Part shown: positions 14,178 to 21,557 of the stretch, one piece after another
Layout of the letters: the number at the start of each line of letters is the position of its first letter
How positions within the stretch are numbered: position 1 is the stretch's first letter
NCBI GenBank assembly: GCA_937901895.1
Contig: CALGTD010000175.1
Coordinates: 1 to 32,050 of the forward strand
From: an uncultured Spartobacteria bacterium
GTDB taxonomy: Bacteria; Verrucomicrobiota; Verrucomicrobiia; Chthoniobacterales; JAATET01
Reading direction: 5' to 3'
DNA length: 32,050 nt
Translations under genes and position numbers: made by a program
The notes under the pieces: model-generated
Told to the model about the DNA's origin: nothing
What the model saw: the letters and a program-made list of their open reading frames with translations, nothing else
The model's database searches: none

Positions 14178-16058
14178 ATGAGCGATTTCGAATATCCAAA
14201 ACCCTACGACGTCGCCGTCATCGGCGCGGGCCATGCAGGCATTGAAGCCGCCCTTGCCGCAGCGAGACTGGGCGCCCAGACGCTTTTTCTCACGCAGAAC
14301 GCGGATACCGTGGGCCAGATGTCTTGCAATCCGGCGATCGGGGGCCTCGCAAAGGGTCACATGGTTCGCGAGATCGACGCGTTGGGGGGAGCGATGGGAC
14401 TCAACACGGACGCCACGGGGATCCAGTTCCGAATGTTGAATGCCCGGAAAGGACCGAGCGTCAGGGCCCCCCGAGCGCAATGCGACAAGAAGGCCTATCA
14501 GTTTCGGATGAAGGCACTCCTCGAGCGAACCCCGAATCTCGACCTCAAACAGGGGAATGTCACCGGTCTTGCCGTTGAAAACGACGCGGTCACCGCCATC
14601 GAGACCAGCTTTGGGGTCACCTTCCGTTGTCGCGCCGTGGTGGTCACAACAGGCACATTCATGCGCGGATTGCTTCACGTCGGTCTTCGCAACCAGACCG
14701 GAGGCCGCATGGGCGATACTGTCTCCTCGTTCAGTGACTGCCTCCGGGACCTCGGCTTCGAGGTCGCCCGGTTCAAGACAGGCACCCCATGCCGGTTGAT
14801 CGCACGGACGATCGATTTCTCCGCATGCGACATCCAGAGCGGTGACGAGCCCCCGCCGCTATTCAGTTATCTCGCCGATTCCCTGCAGGACGACGAGCTC
14901 TTCACCTTGAACCGCTGGAGAGACGGATTGTTCCACGTGGAACAAATTCCCTGCTGGATCACGCACACCAACGAGAAAACCCACGCGATTATCCGGGAAA
15001 ATCTCCACCAGTCCCCTCTTTACGCCGGCCGAATCGAAGGCGTAGGCCCCCGTTATTGCCCTTCCATCGAGGACAAGGTCGTCAAATTCTCGGACAAGCC
15101 GTCCCACCAACTCTTTCTGGAGCCCGAGGGAAGGCACACGGAGGAGGTCTACGTAAATGGGATTTCCACCAGTCTGCCGTTCGAGGTCCAATACCGGTTC
15201 ATTCGAAGCATCCAGGGTCTGGAGAATGCGGAAATCCTCCGGCCAGGCTACGCGGTCGAATACGACTACTGTCCTCCCACCCAGCTGCACCGGACTCTGG
15301 AAACGAAACGGATCTCGGGCCTCTACTTTGCCGGACAGATCAACGGCACCTCCGGTTATGAAGAGGCGGCCGCTCAGGGGCTGATTGCCGGGGCAAATGC
15401 AGCCCTGAAGCTGCTGGGACGCCCGCCCCTCGTTCTCTCCCGCTCGCAAGCCTACATCGGCGTGCTCATCGACGATCTCGTTACCCGCGGCACTCCCGAA
15501 CCGTATCGGATGTTCACCAGCCGCGCCGAACACCGATTGCTCCTGCGGCAGGACAACGCGGACTTCCGCCTTACCCCTCTTGCCATCGAATGCGGGCTGG
15601 CCGACTCCTTGCGAACCGCACGCTTCCAAGAGCGCCAACGGCAGCGGGCGGTGCTGGACGCAGAGCTGCCAGCGTTGCGAGTGGAAGGATGCCCGGTTTC
15701 CTTGTGGTTGAAGCGTCCGGACAATCATGTCGAGATGCTTCCGGAGTCCATTCGAGCACGCGCTCCGATGGAAATCTGGGAACAGGTCGAGATCGATCTG
15801 AAATACGAAGGGTATATCCGTCGTCAGGCGGAACAGGTCGCCCGCGCGGAAAAGCAGGAAACCCGGCCCATCCCAGCTTCGATCGACTATGCTGCCCTTC
15901 CGGGACTCCGAAAGGAAGCCGTCCAAAAACTGAGCGACATCCGGCCGGCGACCCTGGGTCAGGCTTCCCGAATCAGTGGGGTAACGCCGGCGGACCTCAA
16001 CCTGCTTGCGATCTGGCTGGAGCGGCGGACACGGACTACGTCCGAAGAAAGTCCATAA
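14178..16058 (+). CDS. mnmG: tRNA uridine-5-carboxymethylaminomethyl(34) synthesis enzyme MnmG (GidA)
   Basis: A 626-aa protein of normal length. The FAD-binding Rossmann motif is VIGAGHAGIEAA (from residue 14). Family signatures follow: GQMSCNPAIGGLAKGHMVREID, RKGPSVRAPRAQCDKKAYQ, TGTFMRGLLHVG, FKTGTPCRL, RYCPSIEDKVVKF, LFLEPEGRHTEEVYVNG, GQINGTSGYEEAAAQGL and RAEHRLLLRQDNADFRLT. With MnmE it modifies U34 of several tRNAs using FAD, NADH and methylene-tetrahydrofolate. mnmG commonly lies near the origin, and here a parS site precedes it and another lies inside it, encoded as LFHVEQ. Its last 23 bp overlap the convergent LysR gene. Confidence 0.98.
   Translation: MSDFEYPKPYDVAVIGAGHAGIEAALAAARLGAQTLFLTQNADTVGQMSCNPAIGGLAKGHMVREIDALGGAMGLNTDATGIQFRMLNARKGPSVRAPRAQCDKKAYQFRMKALLERTPNLDLKQGNVTGLAVENDAVTAIETSFGVTFRCRAVVVTTGTFMRGLLHVGLRNQTGGRMGDTVSSFSDCLRDLGFEVARFKTGTPCRLIARTIDFSACDIQSGDEPPPLFSYLADSLQDDELFTLNRWRDGLFHVEQIPCWITHTNEKTHAIIRENLHQSPLYAGRIEGVGPRYCPSIEDKVVKFSDKPSHQLFLEPEGRHTEEVYVNGISTSLPFEVQYRFIRSIQGLENAEILRPGYAVEYDYCPPTQLHRTLETKRISGLYFAGQINGTSGYEEAAAQGLIAGANAALKLLGRPPLVLSRSQAYIGVLIDDLVTRGTPEPYRMFTSRAEHRLLLRQDNADFRLTPLAIECGLADSLRTARFQERQRQRAVLDAELPALRVEGCPVSLWLKRPDNHVEMLPESIRARAPMEIWEQVEIDLKYEGYIRRQAEQVARAEKQETRPIPASIDYAALPGLRKEAVQKLSDIRPATLGQASRISGVTPADLNLLAIWLERRTRTTSEESP
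14929..14944. promoter_or_regulatory. parS-like centromere site 2, inside mnmG
   Basis: A second perfect TGTTCCACGTGGAACA, 776 bp from the first and inside the mnmG reading frame, where it encodes part of LFHVEQ. An exact 16-bp palindrome kept within a coding sequence argues for selection as a ParB loading site rather than chance. Confidence 0.85.
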
Positions 16059-16875
16059 GCGCCGCCACTGCCGGTGCGTTGCTGGCGGGGTCCACAACCA
16101 GCACCGTGTGAAGTGCGTCGATGCCTGCGGAAAAGGGGAGCGGCACAATCTCCGCGAAATACCCGTCCGTCGACGAGCAGGGTGTCACCCCCAAACCCAG
16201 CGCCACCTGCCAGAACCTCTCGAGGCTTCCGCCGGTGGTTGCCGAGTGAGGGATTCCAACCGGACTTAGCCGATCGATAACCACGCGTTCCACCATGGAA
16301 GGGGGGATCCCCACCAAAATGCGCTCCCCCATCAGGTCCGCCGGTTCCACGCTCCCGCGATCGATCAAACGGTGCCTGGGTGGCACCCCGATGCAAACCG
16401 AGGCTGTTTCCAGAACCATCGCGGCCCCCTCCCGTGACGTGGTCTGGCAGATCCGGGCATCCGGGACAAAATTTCCCATATTATTCTGATTATCAACTAC
16501 TTCTATTTGCAGTCGTAGACCGCGATGCTTTCGCACGAACTTGCGCAAACGCTTCGTGATTCGCTCTGACAACGCACCCGCGTCCACAGTGAGGCGAAGC
16601 GTGCCCGCGCGACCGGCGGTTTCGTCCTGAAGATCCCGCACCGCCTGATCGGCTGTTTCCAGAATACGCCGTGCCTGTGGGAGAAAGGCGCGGCCGGCTG
16701 GCGTCAGCGCCACCCTGCGATTTGTTCGATCGAACAAAGCGGTTCCGAGCTCCTCCTCAAGGTTGCGAATCCGGGCGCTCAAAGGTGGCTGCGCGATTCC
16801 TAGGCTGCGCGCCGCCCGGGTAAAATTCAATGTCTCCGCAACTGCTACGAAATAGCGTAAATGTCGGAGTTCCAT
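16036..16875 (-). CDS. LysR family transcriptional regulator
   Basis: A 279-aa LTTR. The N-terminal winged HTH (residues 1-60) reads MELRHLRYFVAVAETLNFTRAA, IAQPPLSARIRNLEEELGTALFDRTNRRVALT, close to the CatM/BenM/HcaR subgroup. An effector-binding domain follows (about 90-275) but is somewhat short and I cannot infer the ligand. It is divergent from the secreted 393-aa protein gene, with 124 bp between, so that gene is the first candidate target. Its 3' end overlaps mnmG by 23 bp in convergent orientation. Residues about 125-135 (EVVDNQNNMGN) are encoded by an AT-rich patch unlike the rest of the gene. Confidence 0.95.
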   Translation of the reverse strand: MELRHLRYFVAVAETLNFTRAARSLGIAQPPLSARIRNLEEELGTALFDRTNRRVALTPAGRAFLPQARRILETADQAVRDLQDETAGRAGTLRLTVDAGALSERITKRLRKFVRKHRGLRLQIEVVDNQNNMGNFVPDARICQTTSREGAAMVLETASVCIGVPPRHRLIDRGSVEPADLMGERILVGIPPSMVERVVIDRLSPVGIPHSATTGGSLERFWQVALGLGVTPCSSTDGYFAEIVPLPFSAGIDALHTVLVVDPASNAPAVAALMDFLRT

Positions 16876-16999
16876 ACGAAAAAAGTATCATTCGCCGAAA
16901 CTTTCGCAGAAGTCACAAACTTTTCTTCAATAGCGGTGTTCAACCTCCCACTTCACTGTCGCTAGACAAACGTTCCAAACCGCCCATAGTTAGCTCCCC

Positions 17000-18181
17000 A
17001 TGTCGCTCCCCAAATCCGCAGCCGTCCTGAGCCTGGCTCTTGTGACCGCCTCCCTGATGGCCCAGACCGGCACCCAGATGCGCGACGATCCTCCGCCTGA
17101 TCTGAAGAAACTCACTGAACAGGTCGAGCAACTCGCTGAAACCCGCGAGAAGCAGCGCATCGCGTATCTGGAATCCGTCCGTCAACAAGTGTTGAATGCC
17201 CTTCAGGGTTCCGGAAACGCCGGCAATTACATGATTGAGTGCATGCGGGAAATCCGTTTTGGCGGACGCAAGGGAGGCAACACCGAATACAACGACTGGA
17301 AAAAGGAGAACCGCGATCTCTTCACGAACAGCCAGTTCGAGAAGGCTGCGACGCTTCATTTGAAATACCTCCTGCTCACGCTCGAGCGCGGGACAAAAGA
17401 GTCCTCCGAGCCCATGATGAAAAAGGTCTGGGCACACCTCGCCGAGCTCGATGACGCAAAGGATCTACTGGGCGTCATCGACCGCCCCAAACGCGAAACC
17501 AAGATCCGCGTGGTCGATGAGAATCAGGACGTCGTGAACGAAATCGTGGGCGACATCACGAGCCTGCAGCAGCCCAATGTCCATGGTCGTTCCGGTCCCG
17601 GCGAGATTCGCCAGTATGTGGAGCAGATGCTGAATTCCCCGGTCGACAACGGATTCCCCGGTCAGGCATTGAAGCTCTCGGGCCGGCTGGGACCCTTCGA
17701 AAACTGGGCAATGAGTCCCGGTGATTTCTCGGCCATCATTGAGCAAAACATCCGGCCGATCCTCCGCGAATCCAGGGACGCGAAGACCCTGCTCTGGTCA
17801 TGGGACTACGAGATCGCCTATCTCCGCGCCATCACGCAGAAACGCAAGAACGAACGGGAAATCACCGAATTCGAGACCGTCACCCTGCCGCGGATGCTGT
17901 GGAAACAAGCTCGCGACGCCGCGCTCGTCGGAATGCCAAACAAGGCTCTTGCGATGCAAATCGACATCGCCAGGCGATTCCCGGGACACAACGACTTCGA
18001 AGCCTGGACGGACGCGATCGAGTCGAGCCTCGCCGTGATTGCCGCGGAAAAAGACGCGGACGAATCCCTCTCTGCGGAGGATTCCAAATACGAGGACAAA
18101 TACGAAACCTCGCGTCCCGGTTATTTCGGCTCGGCAAAAAACAGCATCGAGTCCGCGCCAACCCCGCGTCCGCTCCCCTGA
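17000..18181 (+). CDS. secreted helical protein of unknown function
   Basis: A 393-aa protein with a signal peptide (SAAVLSLALVTASLMAQT). The mature part is mostly helical, beginning with a charged coiled-coil-like segment (LKKLTEQVEQLAETREKQRIAYLESVRQQVLNAL). Further segments include a Lys-rich region near residue 95 (GGRKGGNTEYNDWKKEN), VDENQDVVNEIVGDITSLQQP near 180 and an aromatic segment LLWSWDYEIAYLRAITQKRKNEREITEFE near 265. The C-terminus is acidic and low-complexity. I know no family for it. It faces the divergent LysR regulator gene and ends one base before the convergent lipoprotein gene. Confidence 0.85.
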   Translation: MSLPKSAAVLSLALVTASLMAQTGTQMRDDPPPDLKKLTEQVEQLAETREKQRIAYLESVRQQVLNALQGSGNAGNYMIECMREIRFGGRKGGNTEYNDWKKENRDLFTNSQFEKAATLHLKYLLLTLERGTKESSEPMMKKVWAHLAELDDAKDLLGVIDRPKRETKIRVVDENQDVVNEIVGDITSLQQPNVHGRSGPGEIRQYVEQMLNSPVDNGFPGQALKLSGRLGPFENWAMSPGDFSAIIEQNIRPILRESRDAKTLLWSWDYEIAYLRAITQKRKNEREITEFETVTLPRMLWKQARDAALVGMPNKALAMQIDIARRFPGHNDFEAWTDAIESSLAVIAAEKDADESLSAEDSKYEDKYETSRPGYFGSAKNSIESAPTPRPLP

Positions 18182-18182
18182 A

Positions 18183-18851
18183 TCACGGACGGACCGCAAA
18201 CGGCTTCTTCCCGACACGCAGTGCCGTGGAAAAATCCGACGGGTCGTCTGAAAGCGACGATCCCGGCGGCCAGGCTTGATGGACAACCCTCCCGTCCCGC
18301 GGGGTGAGCCAGTCGCGCCAGCCTCCGGGCCATGAGCACAGCGCACCACCCTGCCACGGCTCCCATTTGCCGGCGGCGGAACTCAGGGAATTCCGGGCGG
18401 AGCCGTCCGCATGAAGTTGCACGTAAAGATACTCGCCCGTGGGTTCGGGATTCAGCCTCCAAAGGCCGATGAAGCGCTCCTGCGAAGCCTCGCTGCGAAC
18501 GGCCGGATGCCACTGACGGCGCCGCTCGTCCGGTGGGCCGGACGTCCACAAGGTGTCCGCGCCACGCGCGGTCATTTCCAAAAGCCGGCCATCCTCGAAA
18601 ATACAAAGAACACCATTGCCATTCCGGCGGTAATATCCCCGCGCTCCCTTCGCACCCGGCTTGCGGTCCGCGGAAATCAGCACGCACTGGTTGTTGTCAA
18701 AAAGCACGAGGTCCGTCGTGGCACCCGCGTCGATCAGGGACCACACACCGGACCAGCCCGAGGAAGCTGCACGCCTCTCGACCCCCGCGCACCCGCCAAG
18801 GCATGCGATCACCGCGATCAGGCCTGCAAACAAAGAAATGCGCGACGTCAT
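18183..18851 (-). CDS. putative lipoprotein, tandem paralogue of the neighbouring secreted protein
   Basis: A 222-aa protein with a lipoprotein signal: hydrophobic stretch then ACLGGC, lipidated Cys at about residue 21. Two beta-rich halves can be seen: WSGVWSLIDAGATTDLVLFDNNQCVLI with RGYYRRNGNGVLCIFEDGRLLE, and FIGLWRLNPEPTGEYLYVQLHADGSARN with GKWEPWQGGALCSWPGGWRDWL. The second half matches the next gene upstream (W.G.W....Y.....DGSA.....G.W). No known domain is recognised; binding or structural roles in the envelope are possible. Its ATG overlaps the stop of the upstream gene by 4 bp, so it is the last gene of a three-gene operon. Confidence 0.8.
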   Translation of the reverse strand: MTSRISLFAGLIAVIACLGGCAGVERRAASSGWSGVWSLIDAGATTDLVLFDNNQCVLISADRKPGAKGARGYYRRNGNGVLCIFEDGRLLEMTARGADTLWTSGPPDERRRQWHPAVRSEASQERFIGLWRLNPEPTGEYLYVQLHADGSARNSLSSAAGKWEPWQGGALCSWPGGWRDWLTPRDGRVVHQAWPPGSSLSDDPSDFSTALRVGKKPFAVRP

Positions 18852-19486
18852 GGTGTGACTTCAAATCCATCAGCCCCCACGCGCTGCGGACGGGTGGGTT
18901 CGGGGCGGTGGCTGCGAGTCGAGAAGCCGCGCGGCCAGCTTCGGAGTAACGCCCCGGCTGCGTCGAACTGCAGAAGATCGATTGCTCCGTCGTGCCACTC
19001 GACGCGGATTCCACGCGACACACGGACCCAACGGCCATGCGAGCCGGGTTCGGCATACGCTGAGCCGTCCGAGAGGAGCGCGACGTAGCGCGTCCCCGGG
19101 TCGTTCGGTTTGCGCCAGACCCAGACGCCCAGCCATCGCGCGGATCCGTCGCGCACCGCGAACGCCGGCCGGGCCTGCGCACGACTTCTCTCGCTCGACC
19201 CGTTGTCAAAATCGACGACCGGCGTCGGTCCGATCCGAATTTCGGCGCCGGCACCGGACTCGAGCACCACAAATCGCGAACGGTCCGTCCCATGCCAGAA
19301 CCCCCGCACTCCGCGGCCGGTCGCATCCCTTCCGCTGGAGACCATCACCGCCCCTCCATTCGGCCAGAGGACGAAGTTTCGGGTGCTGCCATCCTCACCG
19401 TCCGTCGCCCAGATTTCCGGTTCCGCCGCGGCCGCACGGCCCGCACACAGCAATACGAAAACCAGACCTGTCGCGAACGATCTCAT
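18848..19486 (-). CDS. secreted protein, tandem paralogue of the downstream lipoprotein
   Basis: A 212-aa protein with a cleavable signal peptide (FATGLVFVLLCAGRAAAA). Its layout repeats that of the downstream lipoprotein: an N-terminal half with NFVLWPNGGAVMVSSGR and GRGVRGFWHGTDRSRFVVLE, and a C-terminal half with RWLGVWVWRKPNDPGTRYVALLSDGSAYAE and HGRWVRVSRGIRVEWHDGAIDLL. Both genes therefore seem to come from a duplication, with one copy becoming lipid-anchored. Function unknown. It overlaps both neighbours by 4 bp (start with the stop of the 305-316-aa gene, stop with the start of the lipoprotein). Confidence 0.8.
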   Translation of the reverse strand: MRSFATGLVFVLLCAGRAAAAEPEIWATDGEDGSTRNFVLWPNGGAVMVSSGRDATGRGVRGFWHGTDRSRFVVLESGAGAEIRIGPTPVVDFDNGSSERSRAQARPAFAVRDGSARWLGVWVWRKPNDPGTRYVALLSDGSAYAEPGSHGRWVRVSRGIRVEWHDGAIDLLQFDAAGALLRSWPRGFSTRSHRPEPTRPQRVGADGFEVTP

Positions 19487-20400
19487 CGGCCGGACTCGCG
19501 TAGAATGCGATCGCAGAGCGCGAGCAGTTCCGCACGCAACGGTGTTGAACGCGCCGCGAACTCGCGCTGATGCCGCTCGTAACTCAAGCGTCCTTCAGCG
19601 GTCTCAATCGGGATCGGCTCGAACCCCAGCGCGGAGAGATCATAGGGACTCGCCCGCATGTCGATCTCCCGGATGTCACGCGCGACTTCGAACGTGTCGG
19701 CGAGAAGCCGGGACGGTGCAAGCGGAAGGAGCTTCCCCGCCCATTTGTAGAGATCCATGTTGGCGTGCAGGCAGCCGGCCTGTTCGAAATCCGGCGCCGC
19801 CTCGCGCGTGAGCTGGAACCGATTCAGCGGTCGCGCGGCAGCCGTGAAAAACCGGAATGCATCGTAGTGGCTGCACCGCACCGGCAGTGATTCGACCACA
19901 CCGGCGATTTCCCCGGCGGACAAGCGCAGCGGCCAGCCGGCATGCCGGATCTCGCTCGTGCGGTAAACCATCGCCCACTCGTGCAATCCCGCGCAGCCGA
20001 AGAACGGCGGCCGCTCGAGGGTCGCGGCGAGCAACCCGCGCAGCCACGCGACAAACTGCAGACGCTCCGGCTTCAACGTCTCGAGTGTCACCGCCGTGCC
20101 GCCACGCACCCGCGCATAGTGCGGGCGTGAGAGAAATTCCTCCGCGTCCTCGAGCACGACGCCAAACCCCGGATGCCAGCGCCGCAGATGCGACGGCCGG
20201 AGCGAGTAGTAGTCGAACAAAAAGTCGTAAACCGGATGCCGTCGGCCAAGCGAGGCCCGCTCGAGGTGCGGTGCGAGCCAGCGCTCGACGCGGGCTTCGT
20301 GCGAGGCACGAAGCGCCCGCCACTCCGTCGCGGAAAGCACGACCGCAGGGCATCCGGCTACGGACGGTGGACTTTCGGGATCGGCGCAGACCACGCTCAT
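19483..20400 (-). CDS. conserved protein often labelled 3-methyladenine DNA glycosylase
   Basis: From ATG 20400 the product is 305 aa; an in-frame ATG at 20433 would give 316. The sequence, especially HPVYDFLFDYYSLRPSHLRRWHPGFGV, VRCSHYDAFRFFTAAARPLNRFQLTR, GCLHANMDLYKWAGKLLPLAPS and ARDIREIDMRASPYDLSALGF, matches a family that I remember as common in actinobacteria and annotated as 3-methyladenine DNA glycosylase. It shows no AlkA/Tag helix-hairpin-helix that I can see, so the activity should be treated as unproven. The shorter start is preferred because a perfect 11-bp hairpin fills the space between the two ATGs. It heads the operon with the two secreted paralogues. Confidence 0.78.
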   Translation of the reverse strand: MSVVCADPESPPSVAGCPAVVLSATEWRALRASHEARVERWLAPHLERASLGRRHPVYDFLFDYYSLRPSHLRRWHPGFGVVLEDAEEFLSRPHYARVRGGTAVTLETLKPERLQFVAWLRGLLAATLERPPFFGCAGLHEWAMVYRTSEIRHAGWPLRLSAGEIAGVVESLPVRCSHYDAFRFFTAAARPLNRFQLTREAAPDFEQAGCLHANMDLYKWAGKLLPLAPSRLLADTFEVARDIREIDMRASPYDLSALGFEPIPIETAEGRLSYERHQREFAARSTPLRAELLALCDRILRESGR

Positions 20401-20403
20401 CAG

Positions 20404-20432
20404 TGCGCGGAATCTAGCACTGATTCCGCGCA
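20404..20432 (-). promoter_or_regulatory. perfect 11-bp hairpin just upstream of the start of the 305-aa gene
   Basis: TGCGCGGAATC-N7-GATTCCGCGCA is a perfect 11-bp inverted repeat with a 7-nt loop. It ends three bases before the ATG at 20400 and covers all of the alternative N-terminal extension from ATG 20433. It could be an operator, or an RNA stem controlling translation of the operon. No T-tract follows on either strand. Confidence 0.55.
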
Positions 20433-20537
20433 TGGCGAGTCGCGGGATGCCACCCGGCCCGGCAATGACTCAGAGCTTGCCTCGAAGGGCTGGAATTCCC
20501 GGTATCGTCGCGATCGAATTCGTGGAACACTGGCGCA

Positions 20538-21182
20538 ATGATTCCTGCGGACGAGAACCTGACCCAACGCATACGGAGGATTCTTGGGCACCTTTGGGGC
20601 CGCCTGCTCACGGGCATCGTCGTCTCGGTGCCGCTCGTCGCAACGCTCTGGGTGCTGAATCTTGCCTACACGTTCATCGCGAAAATCAGCGAGCCCATCT
20701 GGAAGGCGCTCGGCATCGAGAGCACGCCGTTCCTCTATTTTTGCACGACGCTGCTGCTGCTCCTCGGTGTGGGATTCATGGCCACGCATGTCATCGGCCG
20801 ACGCGTCATCGAGGCGGGCGAGTCGTTGCTCATGCGCGTGCCGCTCATCGCGCCGGTCTATTCCGCCGTGAAACAGGCGCTGGAGGCCTTTCGGCAAATG
20901 AAGTCGAACCCGCAGTTCAAGCGCGTTGCCTACGTGGAATACCCCAGCCAGGGGTGCTTTCTGATCGGGTTTGTCACGGGGCAGTATGAAGACCCTACGG
21001 TCGCCCGTTCGATGACGATGGTGTTCCTTCCCACTTCGCCGAGCCCCCTCACTGGCTTCGTTGTGGCGGTGCCCACCGACCGTGTGGTGGAAAGTTCGCT
21101 CACGCTCGAACAAGCGACAAAGATCATCATGTCCGGAGGACTCGTGGCGCCTTCAATTTTTCGGCCTCCGGCAAAGCCCTGA
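20538..21182 (+). CDS. DUF502 family membrane protein
   Basis: A 214-aa protein with two membrane helices (about residues 20-47, WGRLLTGIVVSVPLVATLWVLN region, and about 65-90, FLYFCTTLLLLLGVGFMATHVIG), followed by the DUF502 signature regions: PLIAPVYSAVKQALEAF, FKRVAYVEYPSQGCFLIGFVTG, MVFLPTSPSPLTGFVVAVP and LTLEQATKIIMSGGLVAP. Function in bacteria is unknown; the C-terminal part is predicted soluble. It lies divergent from the 305-aa gene. The 60-aa gene follows after 79 bp. Confidence 0.93.
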   Translation: MIPADENLTQRIRRILGHLWGRLLTGIVVSVPLVATLWVLNLAYTFIAKISEPIWKALGIESTPFLYFCTTLLLLLGVGFMATHVIGRRVIEAGESLLMRVPLIAPVYSAVKQALEAFRQMKSNPQFKRVAYVEYPSQGCFLIGFVTGQYEDPTVARSMTMVFLPTSPSPLTGFVVAVPTDRVVESSLTLEQATKIIMSGGLVAPSIFRPPAKP

Positions 21183-21207
21183 TAAGACCATCCGGGACGG
21201 GAAATTT

Positions 21208-21235
21208 TGAACGTGCGGCCACCCGGGGTAGTCTC
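21208..21235 (+). promoter_or_regulatory. weak sigma70-like promoter candidate for the 60-aa gene
   Basis: TTGAAC (21208-21213) and TAGTCT (21230-21235) are separated by 16 bp and lie 27 bp before the 60-aa gene. The match to the -35 and -10 consensus is only partial, so this is a tentative call supported mainly by position. Confidence 0.25.
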
Positions 21236-21261
21236 ATCTACATCACAACTGGTAAATCGAG

Positions 21262-21444
21262 ATGAAGAATCCCTACCGCAAAATCAACAAAGCAAATTTC
21301 TCCCTGGGCGACCTCATCGCGATCGTTGGATCGTGCGCGAAGGACAGCAAGGAAACCGTCGCAGCCGTCGCCGACCTCATTGCGACGGGACGCGTCAGCG
21401 TTCGCGATCATGGCATGCGGCGACCGCTTCGCCTCGCGAGTTGA
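21262..21444 (+). CDS. 60-aa protein of unknown function
   Basis: A short frame reading MKNPYRKINKANFSLGDLIA, then a predicted helix pair (IVGSCAKDSKETVAAVADLI) and a basic end (VSVRDHGMRRPLRLAS). It has a normal coding composition, a small gap to a strong terminator 33 bp downstream, and is flanked by real genes, which together suggest an independently transcribed small gene. I have a vague memory of similar small proteins in verrucomicrobial genomes but cannot name a function; the compact FSLGDLI...VADLI pattern could be a small DNA- or protein-binding fold. Confidence 0.7.
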   Translation: MKNPYRKINKANFSLGDLIAIVGSCAKDSKETVAAVADLIATGRVSVRDHGMRRPLRLAS

Positions 21445-21477
21445 TGGCAGATTTTCATAGGTAATGGTTGGGTTGAG

Positions 21478-21520
21478 AAAGGGGCGGCGTTCTGTGGAAG
21501 GCGCCGCTCCTTTTCTTTTC
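21478..21520 (+). terminator. intrinsic terminator after the 60-aa gene
   Basis: AAAGGGGCGGCG pairs with CGCCGCTCCTTT (12 bp with one G-U pair) around a 12-nt loop, and the T-rich run TTTTCTTTTC overlaps and follows the right arm. It separates the small gene from purB. Confidence 0.88.
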
Positions 21521-21557
21521 TAATGCGGGCCGGTGGGCCGATGCGTTAGAACGAAGT

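Noticed and set aside
14859..16148. 429-codon minus-strand frame antisense to mnmG
   Set aside because: mnmG is unmistakable on the plus strand; the shadow frame lacks any recognisable feature.
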